From positions 1,116,001 to 1,180,000 of the forward strand of contig NZ_AP025493.1 in assembly GCF_024347515.1 (NCBI RefSeq): DNA of 64,000 nucleotides, given 5' to 3'. Below the pieces are notes generated by a model. It searched no databases and had not been told where the DNA came from. It worked only from the letters and a program-made list of their open reading frames with translations. Shown here piece after piece: positions 42,193 to 51,483 of the stretch; positions within the stretch are counted from its first letter, which is position 1; every line of letters begins with the position of its first letter. A program made the position numbers and the translations under genes. The DNA is from Vibrio gigantis. GTDB taxonomy: Bacteria > Pseudomonadota > Gammaproteobacteria > Enterobacterales > Vibrionaceae.

Positions 42193-43035
42193 ATGAGTAA
42201 TCCCATCAAACACATACGCCTTGTCAAAGGTCAACCTTGTCGCGTGACAGAACTGACTAACAGTGACGATGCGTTCTTAGAACCGCACAGGCATGAATAC
42301 TGGGAGTTAGTATGGTGCGTGGATAACCATGGCAGTCAGAGCATTGATTTCGTTGACTACGACAACAAGGTCGGTCGTATTTTCACCATTGCTCCGGGCC
42401 AAGTACACCGATCGGAGCTAGTCGGAGAAAATGCTCGTTTACTGGTATTTACCCCTGGCTTTGTAAAAACCAATCACCGCAACACTCAGCTGGTCGACAC
42501 AGTTTTTGCCATGCACCAAAGCCGTCCTCCCTATTTGGATTGCAGTGAGGAAGGCAATCGCTACCTGCTGCCTATTTTCAACATGCTGAAAGAAGAGTGC
42601 GCGCGAGAAGAGAGCGACTGGGACCTAGTAGAATCGCTCATGAATAGCTTCTTGCGTTACATATTACGCTTTGCCAGCCAATCCTCATTGAAAGGCGAAG
42701 TACGCGACAGTCGAGTAAACAAGGTGGTTGATTTGATTGAGCAGCACTACACCACCCATAAACATTGCGATTTTTATGCGCAAGCTCTGTCGATAACCAA
42801 CAAACGTATCAACGAAATCGTAAAGGCTGAGAAAGGTAAAACCGTCACTCAATTGATCCACGATCGGATCATTTTAGAAGCGAATCGCGAGCTGATCTTC
42901 TCAACCAAGACCATCAAGACCATCGCTTTTGAACTCGGCTTCGAAGACCCGGCCTATTTCAGCCGTTTTTATCGCGGACAAATGAAAGAGTCACCAGCAC
43001 AGTTTCGAACTCGATGTGCAGATAGTGCAACATAA
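42193..43035 (+). CDS. AraC-family transcriptional regulator
   Basis: A 280-residue regulator. The N-terminal cupin-like sensor has FLEPHRHEYWELVWCVDNHG and FTIAPGQVHRSELVGENARLLVFTPGF. The C-terminal double helix-turn-helix (about 180-275) has VVDLIEQHYTTHKHCDFYAQALSITNKRINEIVKAEKGKTVTQLIHDRIILEANRELIFSTKTIKTIAFELGFEDPAYFSRFYRGQMKESPAQFR. AAAGGAATGTC precedes the ATG. It sits 100 bp before the MATE gene on the same strand and is the likely regulator of that pump. Confidence 0.9.
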   Translation: MSNPIKHIRLVKGQPCRVTELTNSDDAFLEPHRHEYWELVWCVDNHGSQSIDFVDYDNKVGRIFTIAPGQVHRSELVGENARLLVFTPGFVKTNHRNTQLVDTVFAMHQSRPPYLDCSEEGNRYLLPIFNMLKEECAREESDWDLVESLMNSFLRYILRFASQSSLKGEVRDSRVNKVVDLIEQHYTTHKHCDFYAQALSITNKRINEIVKAEKGKTVTQLIHDRIILEANRELIFSTKTIKTIAFELGFEDPAYFSRFYRGQMKESPAQFRTRCADSAT

Positions 43036-43094
43036 CACGCAGATCATCCCTTTTTAGAATCTAACTAAGTTCCGATAATGCTCCCTCTTTATTT

Positions 43095-43119
43095 CATCCA
43101 ATTTGGTACATCCAATTTG
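43095..43119. repeat. Direct repeat CATCCAATTTG before the MATE gene
   Basis: Two perfect 11-bp copies, at 43095-43105 and 43109-43119, 14 bp apart, 17 bp before the MATE start. It may be a binding site for the AraC regulator encoded just upstream. Confidence 0.45.
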
Positions 43120-43135
43120 TTGGGAGCTTGTTCAA

Positions 43136-44482
43136 ATGGCCATCAACCTTAAAACCGATCCTATATCCAAATCCTTTTATCAATATCTTTGGCCAGCGCT
43201 CACTGGCATGGTGATCAAATCCCTTTTCATCATGGGAGATGCATGGTTCGTCGGGCGCGGAGTTGGCCCTGATGGACTTGGTGCCATTGCTTTAACCATC
43301 CCTGCTTTTTCAATATTCACCGCCATCGCGATGATGGTGGGCATTGGTGGTGCGGCTCTTATGTCTATCGAAGTCGGCAAAGGGAACACAACGTCAGGTC
43401 AAACCCTGTTTAGCCAATCCATGCTCAGTACCGCTGTGCTTAGCACCATTTCAGTCAGCATTGCTCTGTATTTTCTAGACGACATGATTGCGTTAATGGG
43501 CGCTTCTGGTTACATGGCTGAACTGACTCACGATTACCTGTCTGTGATGCTGCCATTCTTTGTGTTGTACTCATTAGCTTGGGTCATGTCGTGCTTTGTT
43601 CGTAACGATACCAACCCAAAACTGGCGACTTACGCGATGTCGATAGGTGCCATAGTCAATCTCGTGTTGGATTATTTCTTCGTACTAGAGTGGGGCTGGG
43701 GAATGAAAGGGGCTGCTTACGGCACAGCCATTGCCCAAGGTGTTATCGCTTGTATTCTATTAAGCCACTTTGTACGTAGACAAGGCACCTTGGAAATGAG
43801 CTTAAAAGGGATTGGTTTGAGCAAACTGCCAAGCATCCTAAAAATAGGTACGCCGACATTCTTCATTGAAGTAACTGCAGCGATGACAATCTTATTGTTC
43901 AACTACGTGTTGCTGCATCAGTTTGGTGAGAATCATATTATCGCCTATGGCTTAACGGCAAACGTCGGGGTATTCGCCCTGTTTGTGATGGTCGGAATCG
44001 CTCAAGCCTGCCAGCCAATCATCAGCTTTAATCATGGAGCCAACCAACCAAACCGCATCGAAGCGATTTTTCTCTTAGGTTTAAAAAGTGCAATTGGTAG
44101 CGGCTTGGTGTTTATGGGTATTGTGTATCTGTTTGCGCCTCAAATCGCCGCCCTTTATCTAGGTGCTTCAAGTGATTTGATTGGACTTTCCGCCACGGCA
44201 TTAACGTTCTTCTTCTTTGCAGTACCACTGATGGGAGTCAACTTGGTGATCGCCAACCTGTTTCAAGCAACGGCGAAACCTAAGCAAGCAACACTGATAT
44301 CTCTTGGTCGTGGCTTCGTCTTCGTCGCATTGGGTATCGTCATTTTACCTAAACTATTCCCAGAACAAGGTATTTGGGCAAGTATTCTGTTCGCCGAGAC
44401 CCTAACCGCGATAGTCAGTCTCAGCATGTTACGCAGCTACAAGAAGCGCTTTACAGGCGCTTTAGAAAAGCAAGTGGCATAG
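43136..44482 (+). CDS. MATE-family efflux transporter
   Basis: A 448-residue sodium- or proton-driven multidrug exporter with twelve helices. Family wording includes FYQYLWPALTGMVIKSLFIMGDAWFVGRGVGPDGLGAIALTIPAF (helices 1-2), GVFALFVMVGIAQACQPIISFNHGANQPNRI (start of the second half) and NLFQATAKPKQATLISLGRGFVFVALGIVILPKLF. The frame opens 11 codons earlier; GGGAG upstream supports the ATG at 43136. It is co-oriented with the AraC gene and ends at a shared terminator. Confidence 0.9.
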   Translation: MAINLKTDPISKSFYQYLWPALTGMVIKSLFIMGDAWFVGRGVGPDGLGAIALTIPAFSIFTAIAMMVGIGGAALMSIEVGKGNTTSGQTLFSQSMLSTAVLSTISVSIALYFLDDMIALMGASGYMAELTHDYLSVMLPFFVLYSLAWVMSCFVRNDTNPKLATYAMSIGAIVNLVLDYFFVLEWGWGMKGAAYGTAIAQGVIACILLSHFVRRQGTLEMSLKGIGLSKLPSILKIGTPTFFIEVTAAMTILLFNYVLLHQFGENHIIAYGLTANVGVFALFVMVGIAQACQPIISFNHGANQPNRIEAIFLLGLKSAIGSGLVFMGIVYLFAPQIAALYLGASSDLIGLSATALTFFFFAVPLMGVNLVIANLFQATAKPKQATLISLGRGFVFVALGIVILPKLFPEQGIWASILFAETLTAIVSLSMLRSYKKRFTGALEKQVA

Positions 44483-44530
44483 GATAACAATCCGTTTAGG
44501 GTCGCTGCTTGACCTCAAATCACACATACA

Positions 44531-44562
44531 AAAAAGCTCCAATGTCGCTATTGGAGCTTTTT
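44531..44562. terminator. Bidirectional terminator between MATE and MFS genes
   Basis: Stem AAAAAGCTCCAAT / ATTGGAGCTTTTT with a 6-base loop. Confidence 0.92.
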
Positions 44563-44580
44563 ATTTGCCTCAACCTAGAG

Positions 44581-45762
44581 TTAACGCCAGCTAAACATTC
44601 GCACTTCATTACCTTCTTCAGGTGTCTTAGGAATGTTTAAAGAGAGCGCTAAAGAAACCGCTGCCATTGCTGCACCAATGTAGAACACCGTGGCAGGGGA
44701 CGACAACCAAATCACACCGAACACAACTGGAATAACGACCGCTGCAATATGGTTTATGGTGAAAGAGACACCTGCGGTGGAAGCCATGTCAGCAGGGTCT
44801 GCGATTTTCTGGAAGTAGGTTTTGATAGCCAATGCCAATGCAAAAAACAGGTGATCGACAACGTAGAGTGCCGCCGCCCATTCTGCACTTTGCACCAAGC
44901 CATAACCAACAAACACACCAATCAAACCCACATACTCGAAGATAAGCGCTTTGCGCTCACCAACCACACCGATAAATCGTCCAATGCGCTTTGCAAACAA
45001 GAAGTTAAACAGGTAGTTCACTAAGAACAGTAGTGTGACATCGGCAGCGGAGTAACCGAACTTTTCTACCATCAAGAAGCCCGCAAACACGGTGAAGATC
45101 TGTCTTCTCGCGCCACTCATAAACGTCAGTGCGTAGTACAGCCAGTAACGCTTTCTTAGCACTAACTTCTTATTCTGTTGGGTCTTGGTTTGAAACTCAG
45201 GGAAACCAAAGGTCATCACCAATACTAAAATGAAACCGATGCCTCCGGTAATTCCGTATACCCAAGCGAAATCGAATTTTAGCTGTTCTAGCATCACCCA
45301 AATAGAGCCATAGGTGAGTAGAGACGCAAGCGCACCCACCGAGATCATTTTGCCTAGCATCTCTGGCGCTTCTTCTTTACTTAGCCATTGCAGTGACAAA
45401 GATTGCTTCAGCGTTTCAAAATAATGGAAACCCGTCGACATCAAAATAGTGGTGAGCAACAGGCCTGTCAGTGAAGGGAATAAGCCGGTAATCGCCGTGC
45501 CCACGGTCAGCATCGCTAGCGATATCAACATGAAGCGTTGCTCACGAATGAAAGCCAACACAAACACCACTGTAAACGCCAGAAAGCCTGGGATCTCACG
45601 AACACTTTGTAATAAGCCAATATCCGCACCATCAAAGTTCGCTTTCTCAATCACGAAGTTATTAAGCAGAGCCATCCAGCTCGAAAACGCGATAGGTACA
45701 ACAATCGAAATCAGTAATAAGAAGTTATGCGGCGTTTTCCAGCTCGCGGTTCTATCGAACAT
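44581..45762 (-). CDS. MFS transporter
   Basis: A 393-residue major-facilitator protein with about twelve helices. NFLLLISIVVPIAFSSWMALLNNFVIEKANFDGADIGLLQSVREIPGFLAF contains the first two helices and the loop before helix 2. KLVLRKRYWLYYALTFMSGARRQIFTVFAGFLMVEKFGYSAADVTLLFLVNYL starts the second half. Many marine Vibrio genomes carry similar unannotated MFS proteins; the substrate is unknown. Its start overlaps the end of the kinase-like gene by 11 bases, so the two are translationally coupled. It is last in a three-gene operon. Confidence 0.87.
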   Translation of the reverse strand: MFDRTASWKTPHNFLLLISIVVPIAFSSWMALLNNFVIEKANFDGADIGLLQSVREIPGFLAFTVVFVLAFIREQRFMLISLAMLTVGTAITGLFPSLTGLLLTTILMSTGFHYFETLKQSLSLQWLSKEEAPEMLGKMISVGALASLLTYGSIWVMLEQLKFDFAWVYGITGGIGFILVLVMTFGFPEFQTKTQQNKKLVLRKRYWLYYALTFMSGARRQIFTVFAGFLMVEKFGYSAADVTLLFLVNYLFNFLFAKRIGRFIGVVGERKALIFEYVGLIGVFVGYGLVQSAEWAAALYVVDHLFFALALAIKTYFQKIADPADMASTAGVSFTINHIAAVVIPVVFGVIWLSSPATVFYIGAAMAAVSLALSLNIPKTPEEGNEVRMFSWR

Positions 45763-46885
45763 TGACGGACTCCTGTTCGTCTAATTGAGTGATCACTTGT
45801 AAGGTCAACCGCTCAGTATACGGGTTAATCTTCCAGTGTTTTGGGCTCCAGCCTTTTACGAATCGTTGGAAATCAGCCCATGCCACGTAAAACATTGGTC
45901 GCCATGCGGCTTCGACATCGTCGAAAGAAAGTTGTGGCTGATAATGCGCGAGTGCCTGTTTCAAGTATTGGAAGTAATTCTCTAATATCTGGGGTTCAAG
46001 CTCGGCACAATCTTGCGGCCTAACTGCGCTGCTCATGAACAAGGCCACGTCTTTCATCGCACAACCATGACCGACATATTGGAAGTCGACGGCTGCGGCG
46101 CGGTCGCTTTCTGAATCAAAACAAAAATTTGCGAGCTTGGCATCGCCGTGTACTAAGGTTGGATACGGGCACTCTCTCAATAAACGATCGATGCGTTGCG
46201 CTTGATATTTCAAAGGTAAGTCAGCTAAGGCATTGAGTTCATCTGGACGTGTGTCTAGATGCCAATAAGTACCGACGGGCCACAATGATGACGACTGTTG
46301 TTGATTGATATTGATGTGCTTTGCGTGAAAGTTAGCCAACCATTTTAAGCAAGCATTGCGCTGTTTAACGTCAACAGAGGTATAAGCATTATACTGCTCG
46401 CCGCCAGCTGATTCATCAGAAACGGTGAGCACATCGAATTGAGAGGTTAGTGGGAAGCCGATATCTGCTAAGTCTTGCATCACGATAAGCCATTCGTTCT
46501 CTGCTAATTCACATTCTAACCCAACAGGCACAGGGCAGCGCTCATCCCATTGTTGGGTGAAGGATTGATACCATGCGGTCTCAACTTGGTAAGAGTGCAC
46601 TTTTCGTTGGTGAGATAATTTAGTATTCCAACCTTTGGGGTGTTCTGCTTTATCTGGCAACGCGACATGTTTAACAATAACGCTGTTCATCGAAGCGCTA
46701 CTCTCTTTAGCAAAGACTAAGCGAACTAACTCGCCGTATCCGCCCCACAAGCGTTGAATGACTTGGACATCAAACCCATGGTCAAAACCCAGTGAGGTCG
46801 CTATTTTTTGATAAAGCTCAGGTTGATTTTGACTTGAACTCGCTTGTTGTTGAGCAAGGCTGTTTGAGGATATTGGTTGAGACAT
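45752..46885 (-). CDS. Aminoglycoside-phosphotransferase/choline-kinase-like protein
   Basis: A 377-residue protein kinase-like phosphotransferase. The nucleotide-lobe lysine is in SVIVKHVALP. The catalytic loop is LVHGDAKLANFCF (H-G-D-x-x-x-x-N), and the metal Asp is in AAVDFQYVGHG. The D-F-Q wording is seen in the ecdysteroid-kinase-like branch. The alcohol substrate is unknown. It lies between an acetyltransferase and an MFS pump in one operon, an arrangement that would suit modification plus export of a small molecule. Confidence 0.82.
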   Translation of the reverse strand: MSQPISSNSLAQQQASSSQNQPELYQKIATSLGFDHGFDVQVIQRLWGGYGELVRLVFAKESSASMNSVIVKHVALPDKAEHPKGWNTKLSHQRKVHSYQVETAWYQSFTQQWDERCPVPVGLECELAENEWLIVMQDLADIGFPLTSQFDVLTVSDESAGGEQYNAYTSVDVKQRNACLKWLANFHAKHININQQQSSSLWPVGTYWHLDTRPDELNALADLPLKYQAQRIDRLLRECPYPTLVHGDAKLANFCFDSESDRAAAVDFQYVGHGCAMKDVALFMSSAVRPQDCAELEPQILENYFQYLKQALAHYQPQLSFDDVEAAWRPMFYVAWADFQRFVKGWSPKHWKINPYTERLTLQVITQLDEQESVNVR

Positions 46886-46896
46886 ATAACTCGTTA

Positions 46897-47181
46897 CTAT
46901 GCTTTATCAGATAGAAGATGTGACCACTGTTTTTGCCTGTTCATGTAGTGCACCACGTAGCTACACACTGGAACAACTTTAAAGCCAGCCTGTTCAATTT
47001 CAGGTAATACAGACTCCATCATCACCTTACCAAAGCCCTTACCTTGCAGTTCGTCAGGAATGCGTGTCGACGTGATATGCAGTACATCTCCGTCCTTTTG
47101 ATACTTAACGACCGCGAACTGGTTCGGTTCTAGCTCAACCGTGATCTGGTTCACTTCTTGTTCCCATTTTACTGCCTGCAT
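46897..47181 (-). CDS. GNAT-like acetyltransferase (YidJ/PF14542 type)
   Basis: A 94-residue small acetyltransferase-fold protein. VLHITSTRIPDELQGKGFGKVMMESVLPEIEQAGFKVVPVCSYVVHYMNRQKQW has the Q-G-K-G-x-G CoA loop and the C-S-Y-V-x-x-(Y/F) end typical of the N-acetyltransferase-like PF14542 group. The frame opens five codons earlier at a TTG; CAGGAG six bases before the ATG at 47181 decides. It is first in the operon with the kinase-like and MFS genes. Confidence 0.85.
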   Translation of the reverse strand: MQAVKWEQEVNQITVELEPNQFAVVKYQKDGDVLHITSTRIPDELQGKGFGKVMMESVLPEIEQAGFKVVPVCSYVVHYMNRQKQWSHLLSDKA

Positions 47182-47454
47182 TCTCAACTCCTGCAAATAA
47201 TTAATACGACAAACAATAAAAGTTTGAAGTATGAGTTCCTTGTAATAGACTAACGCAAGTGCATATAAATAAAACTAAGTACTTGCAAACACAGTAAATA
47301 ATTCAGTGCTATCGCTTAATATAAAATCAGAAATGATAAAAGGCACTCTATAAACTCATGTGAGTACATCTACTAAATCTAGCACGTAATAACCCCTTGT
47401 TAGCAAGTTACCAATATAACTAACAGACGCATGTTGGCGCATGGAGAACATATA

Positions 47455-48201
47455 ATGAACGCACCTCTGAAGAAGCCTTTGGAGCATAATCAGGCACTTC
47501 AAGACCCTCGTAATCGCACCGTTTCCACCATCAATAGCACTGATGCGCTGGCCATGATTGAGCACGGCAGTGAGCTAACATTAAATGTCTCGACTCCAGT
47601 TGGCACTAAGTTCCTTGCCACGACCAAATTTATTGGTACTCACAGTGATAACTGCATTGTGGTTGAGGTTCCCGAGGTATCCAATGAAGATCTTAACTTT
47701 TTCTTTCAAGAAGGTTTTTGGATGACCGCTCGCGCGTATTCTCTTCGAGGTGAAGGTGCACTTATCCACTTTAGAAGTCAAATTCACCATAAGATTGGTG
47801 AACCCTTCCCTATTCTTGTGCTTTCTACACCAAGCACAATGCAAGTGACACAGCTGCGTAAAGAAACACGCTATGAAGTGAACCTGGCTTCAAGAATCAT
47901 CTTCAACGACCAACGAGCAGACTGTGAGATAAGAGATTTATCGAAAAGTGGTTGTCGTTTCGTCACCTCACCAACCTCTCGTACTATTCAGATTGCCGAT
48001 CGCGTGTCTATTGAAATAACACCTGAAAACTACAATGGCCCGCTGATTCCGCCATTGAGAGGCATCGTCTGTAATCTGCAAAAATCGACACACTACGCTC
48101 GATACGGTGTGGAATTTGATGATATTGGCCGAGCTAACGCCAAACACTTATTAGCAAAATTGAAGTTCGATGGTACCAAGCTCTGCTTACGAAACGGGTA
48201 A
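47455..48201 (+). CDS. PilZ-domain c-di-GMP-binding protein (YcgR/PlzD-like)
   Basis: A 248-residue protein. The N-terminal half (about 35-125) is a YcgR-like flagellar-brake domain (IEHGSELTLNVSTPVGTKFLATTKFIGTHSDNCIVVEVP). The C-terminal half is PilZ, with RKETRYEVNL and DLSKSGCRF, the two c-di-GMP-binding motifs R-x-x-x-R and D-x-S-x-x-G, both intact. It resembles Vibrio cholerae VCA0042/PlzD. It should bind c-di-GMP and lower motility or adjust virulence traits. The ATG at 47455 has TGGAG eight bases upstream; an ATG eight codons earlier is less well placed. Confidence 0.9.
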   Translation: MNAPLKKPLEHNQALQDPRNRTVSTINSTDALAMIEHGSELTLNVSTPVGTKFLATTKFIGTHSDNCIVVEVPEVSNEDLNFFFQEGFWMTARAYSLRGEGALIHFRSQIHHKIGEPFPILVLSTPSTMQVTQLRKETRYEVNLASRIIFNDQRADCEIRDLSKSGCRFVTSPTSRTIQIADRVSIEITPENYNGPLIPPLRGIVCNLQKSTHYARYGVEFDDIGRANAKHLLAKLKFDGTKLCLRNG

Positions 48202-48286
48202 CACCATTTAACATGCGACGTTCATGAATACGGTAAGCAGGCCAAAAATACATAGCTGACTAACGAACCAAATCGCAACCAAATAA

Positions 48287-48318
48287 AAAAGCCATCGACG
48301 ATAAAATCGATGGCTTTT
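48287..48318. terminator. Bidirectional terminator between PilZ and Lon-like genes
   Basis: Stem AAAAGCCATCGA / TCGATGGCTTTT with an 8-base loop, and U-rich flanks on both strands. Confidence 0.9.
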
Positions 48319-48375
48319 GTGTTTTAGCTATTTGTTTAGCTGTTTATCTAGGCATTAAACTAATTAGCTATACGG

Positions 48376-50736
48376 TTATTTACGCAGTGCGTTCAATTTA
48401 GCTTGAGCAATACCAAAGATAGTATCAATTGGATAGCTCCCCTCATCGCTCGCTTCACCTGCCGGTTTGCCTGTGAACAGCTCAATCGCTTCCGTTACAT
48501 GGTCAATCGCCCAGATATTAAACTCACCCTTTTCAACCGCTTTGACGATGTCGCTGCGCAGCATTAAGTTATGAACATTCGAACGTGGGATGATCACCCC
48601 TTGTTCGTTTGAACGTCCTTTGATTTCACACACATCAAAGAAGCCTTCAATCTTCTCGTTCACACCACCAATTGGCTGAGACTCACCAAACTGGTTCATC
48701 GAGCCAGTAATCGCGATGTCTTGACGGTTTGGCTGCTTAGAAAACGCCGATACTACCGCACAGAACTCGGCCATACTCGCACTGTCACCATCAACGCCAC
48801 CATACGATTGCTCGAAAGTGATGTTAGTAGTGAGCGGTACTTTCGCTGTCTTACCAAACACAGAAGAAAGATAAGCCGACAAGATCATCACCCCTTTCGA
48901 GTGAATACTGCCACCTAGATCGACGTTTCTTTCGATATCTATCACTTCGCCGTCACCGTAAGCCGTGGTAGCCGTGATTCGGTTCGGTGCGCCAAACATA
49001 TGGTCAGTTGTACTTAACACAGACAGAGCATTGACTTGTCCAACCGCTTCACCATCCACGTGGATTAGCGTTGTACCATTAGTGAAGGTTTCCATCACAC
49101 TGTCTTGCAGTCGTCCGACACGCATCTGTTGGTTCGATAGCGCTTGGTCGACGTGTGTTGCACGAATCAGGTTCGATTTTGATCCTCTAGCCACGTAGTT
49201 TGACTCACGAAGCAGGTTAGCAATGTGTGCTGAGTGCAGGGAAAGCTTGCCTTGGTCACCCGCCTGACGAGAGCTGTGCTCAATAATACGAGCAATCGCT
49301 TTACGGTCACAATGCAGCATGTTGTTGTCATGCACGATACTCGAAATGAAGCGCGCGTAATGCATTTCAGAGTCGGGAGTACGCTTCATCTCATCTTCAA
49401 AATCGGCTGTCACACGGAACAGTTCACCAAACTCCGCATCGTAGTGTTGCAGAAGCTGGTATGTGCGGTAATCACCAAACAGAATGATCTTAACGTCCAA
49501 TGGGATAGGCTCCGGATCAAGCGATACTGCCCCCGTTAAGGTCACTTCCTTCTCTAGTGAGGTGAAGCTCAATTGACGTGAACGTAACGCTCGCTTCAAG
49601 CCTTCCCAAACATACGGCTGCTCAAGTACCTTCACCGCATCCATCAACAACACGCCGCCGTTTGCTCTGTGCAAGCTACCTGCGCGAATCAATGAAAAAT
49701 CAGTAAATACGGTGCCTTTAAAGGTCGCGGTTTCTACATGACCAAACAGAGAGTGGTAATTCGGATTCTCCTCTACCACGATCGGCATCGCTTCCTCCTT
49801 CTGGCTCACAATCACATTGACTTTGTAGCGACGCGGCATTTTCTTATCCAAAGAGGCAGTTGCAACTTCGGCTTGCTCTGTGCTCTCTTCTAGGAAAATA
49901 TCGGCGTTATCAACAATATCCTTACGCAGTGCCGTGAGGTACTTTTTGATCTCTGGATATTGGTTGTAATCTTGCTTCAACTGCTTGATAAAGTGGGTAA
50001 TTACATCCCTTGCTGTATCATCATTCAGCTTTTGAATTTTCTCTGTGTACGTCTCTTCAAGCTCAGTCAATTCACGGGAAATGGTTCGCAGTCCGACTTC
50101 CAATCCATCAATGGTTTTATCAAATTGATCTTGCTCTTCCGGCGAAAGTAGATCGAAGCTCTCTTCGGTATGAAGCTCATCACCATTCATTGCCACGAAC
50201 TGGTAATCACCCTGAGTGGTGATCGTCAGATTAATGCCTTTATCTTTCGCTTCTTGGCTAATACTTTCTAACGCGGCTTGTTGCTTAGCCGCTAATTGGT
50301 TTTTAAGCCTGTCTGCACGGCTAAAGTACATCTCATTATCGAACGCTAGAGGCATACCTTTTAGCAACTTACGCATCAATTTTTCAATATCTTGCTTTAA
50401 GCTGCTGCCTACGCCACGAGGTAATTTCAGTACCTTAGGTGTACGAATATCTTCGAAGTTCGCGATATAACACCAATCAAAAAGCTCCTGCACTTCTTGA
50501 GGATGACGGTTTAGATAGCGCAAGATCATGGTGCGTTTACCCAGACCATTTCGCCCTATCGCATAAATGTTGTAACCCTTTTCCTTAATTGACATCGCGA
50601 ACTCAACGGCTTTTTGTGCCCGTTCCTGTCCGACGATTTCGTCAATTGGAGCCAGTTCTTTGGTCGACTTACATGGTAGCTTGTCTAATTCCGCTACCTG
50701 ATACAGTTGTTCTGTATTGAGCCTTTGCATCGCCAT
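48376..50736 (-). CDS. Lon-family (LonB/LonC-like) protease with atypical Walker A
   Basis: A 786-residue cytoplasmic protease. It has an AAA+-like part with a long helical insertion rich in charged coils (about 110-300), then the Lon protease domain. The catalytic dyad is S652 in GDSASMAEF and K695 in GGVNEKIEGF; the 43-residue spacing equals that of E. coli Lon (S679, K722). The Walker A equivalent at 61-69 reads GRNGLGKRT: the position after the Lys is Arg, not Ser/Thr, so ATP binding may be altered. The later FRVTADFEDEM and HSSRQAGDQGKLSLH stretches fit sensor 1 and 2 regions of LonC-type proteins. AAGGAGG precedes the ATG. It is divergent from the TPR-like gene. Confidence 0.88.
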   Translation of the reverse strand: MAMQRLNTEQLYQVAELDKLPCKSTKELAPIDEIVGQERAQKAVEFAMSIKEKGYNIYAIGRNGLGKRTMILRYLNRHPQEVQELFDWCYIANFEDIRTPKVLKLPRGVGSSLKQDIEKLMRKLLKGMPLAFDNEMYFSRADRLKNQLAAKQQAALESISQEAKDKGINLTITTQGDYQFVAMNGDELHTEESFDLLSPEEQDQFDKTIDGLEVGLRTISRELTELEETYTEKIQKLNDDTARDVITHFIKQLKQDYNQYPEIKKYLTALRKDIVDNADIFLEESTEQAEVATASLDKKMPRRYKVNVIVSQKEEAMPIVVEENPNYHSLFGHVETATFKGTVFTDFSLIRAGSLHRANGGVLLMDAVKVLEQPYVWEGLKRALRSRQLSFTSLEKEVTLTGAVSLDPEPIPLDVKIILFGDYRTYQLLQHYDAEFGELFRVTADFEDEMKRTPDSEMHYARFISSIVHDNNMLHCDRKAIARIIEHSSRQAGDQGKLSLHSAHIANLLRESNYVARGSKSNLIRATHVDQALSNQQMRVGRLQDSVMETFTNGTTLIHVDGEAVGQVNALSVLSTTDHMFGAPNRITATTAYGDGEVIDIERNVDLGGSIHSKGVMILSAYLSSVFGKTAKVPLTTNITFEQSYGGVDGDSASMAEFCAVVSAFSKQPNRQDIAITGSMNQFGESQPIGGVNEKIEGFFDVCEIKGRSNEQGVIIPRSNVHNLMLRSDIVKAVEKGEFNIWAIDHVTEAIELFTGKPAGEASDEGSYPIDTIFGIAQAKLNALRK

Positions 50737-50976
50737 CGCCGCCTCCTTAGTCCTTCATTACTTGGGTGTAGATAAAATCAGTGTAGATGTAATTTCCCAC
50801 AAATTTAGTGACTTACGCTACACAGCTGTTCAACCGAACAAATAACACACAATTTAAGCCATATTTAGGAATAGCCCGTCATTTAATTCACCAACTTAAC
50901 ATGTGAATGATTTTAATTTGCAATTGATAATAAATATCATTAACATTTTCAGATATTATAAATTGAGGATGTGGAT

Positions 50977-51471
50977 ATGGAAATTGAACGATGCTGGATG
51001 CACTACCTAAAAGCTGAACAGTTAATGGAACAAGGCCACTGGCCCGAAGCACAGCGCCTCTATGGTGATGTTCTAACCTCTCTTCCTCATCACATCCAAG
51101 ATGCTGCATACCAAAGCGACATCAAACCCTGCCAATTTGCATGCCTGCTTGCTGGGTTGAGGGACGCAAGTGTCGCTCAATCCGAGATACTCAACCGTTT
51201 AGGTCAGCATCAACAAGCCTTCGATACCTTGAATCAATCTTACGCGCTGATGCAATTTATCTCTCTTGAGAACACTGAGCTGATTCAACGTACTTTTGGG
51301 TTACTGGAGAAGCAGAGCGAAGATTTACTCAATCACCTAATCGCTTTTTGCAGCGCTCAGCGCAGTTCGCATTGGATGCTCGAACTAGAACAAATACAAC
51401 GTGCTCATCACCATTTTGGGCAACTTAAAACAACGTCAGAAGTTCAATCTTCACCTAATGTCTTAAATTGA
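50977..51471 (+). CDS. TPR-like protein of unknown function
   Basis: A 164-residue soluble, all-helical protein. HYLKAEQLMEQGHWPEAQRLYGDVLTSLPHH and ILNRLGQHQQAFDTLNQSYALMQFI resemble tetratricopeptide units (L-x-x-x-G-x-x-x-x-A pattern), and a third helix pair follows. Cys residues (about 48, 52 and 120) are scattered without a motif. No enzyme family is recognised. GAGGAT precedes the ATG at 50977; a GTG six bases earlier is too close to the site. It is 13 bp before the YejF-type ATPase gene, so the two are one operon. Confidence 0.7.
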   Translation: MEIERCWMHYLKAEQLMEQGHWPEAQRLYGDVLTSLPHHIQDAAYQSDIKPCQFACLLAGLRDASVAQSEILNRLGQHQQAFDTLNQSYALMQFISLENTELIQRTFGLLEKQSEDLLNHLIAFCSAQRSSHWMLELEQIQRAHHHFGQLKTTSEVQSSPNVLN

Positions 51472-51483
51472 TAAGGATATATC

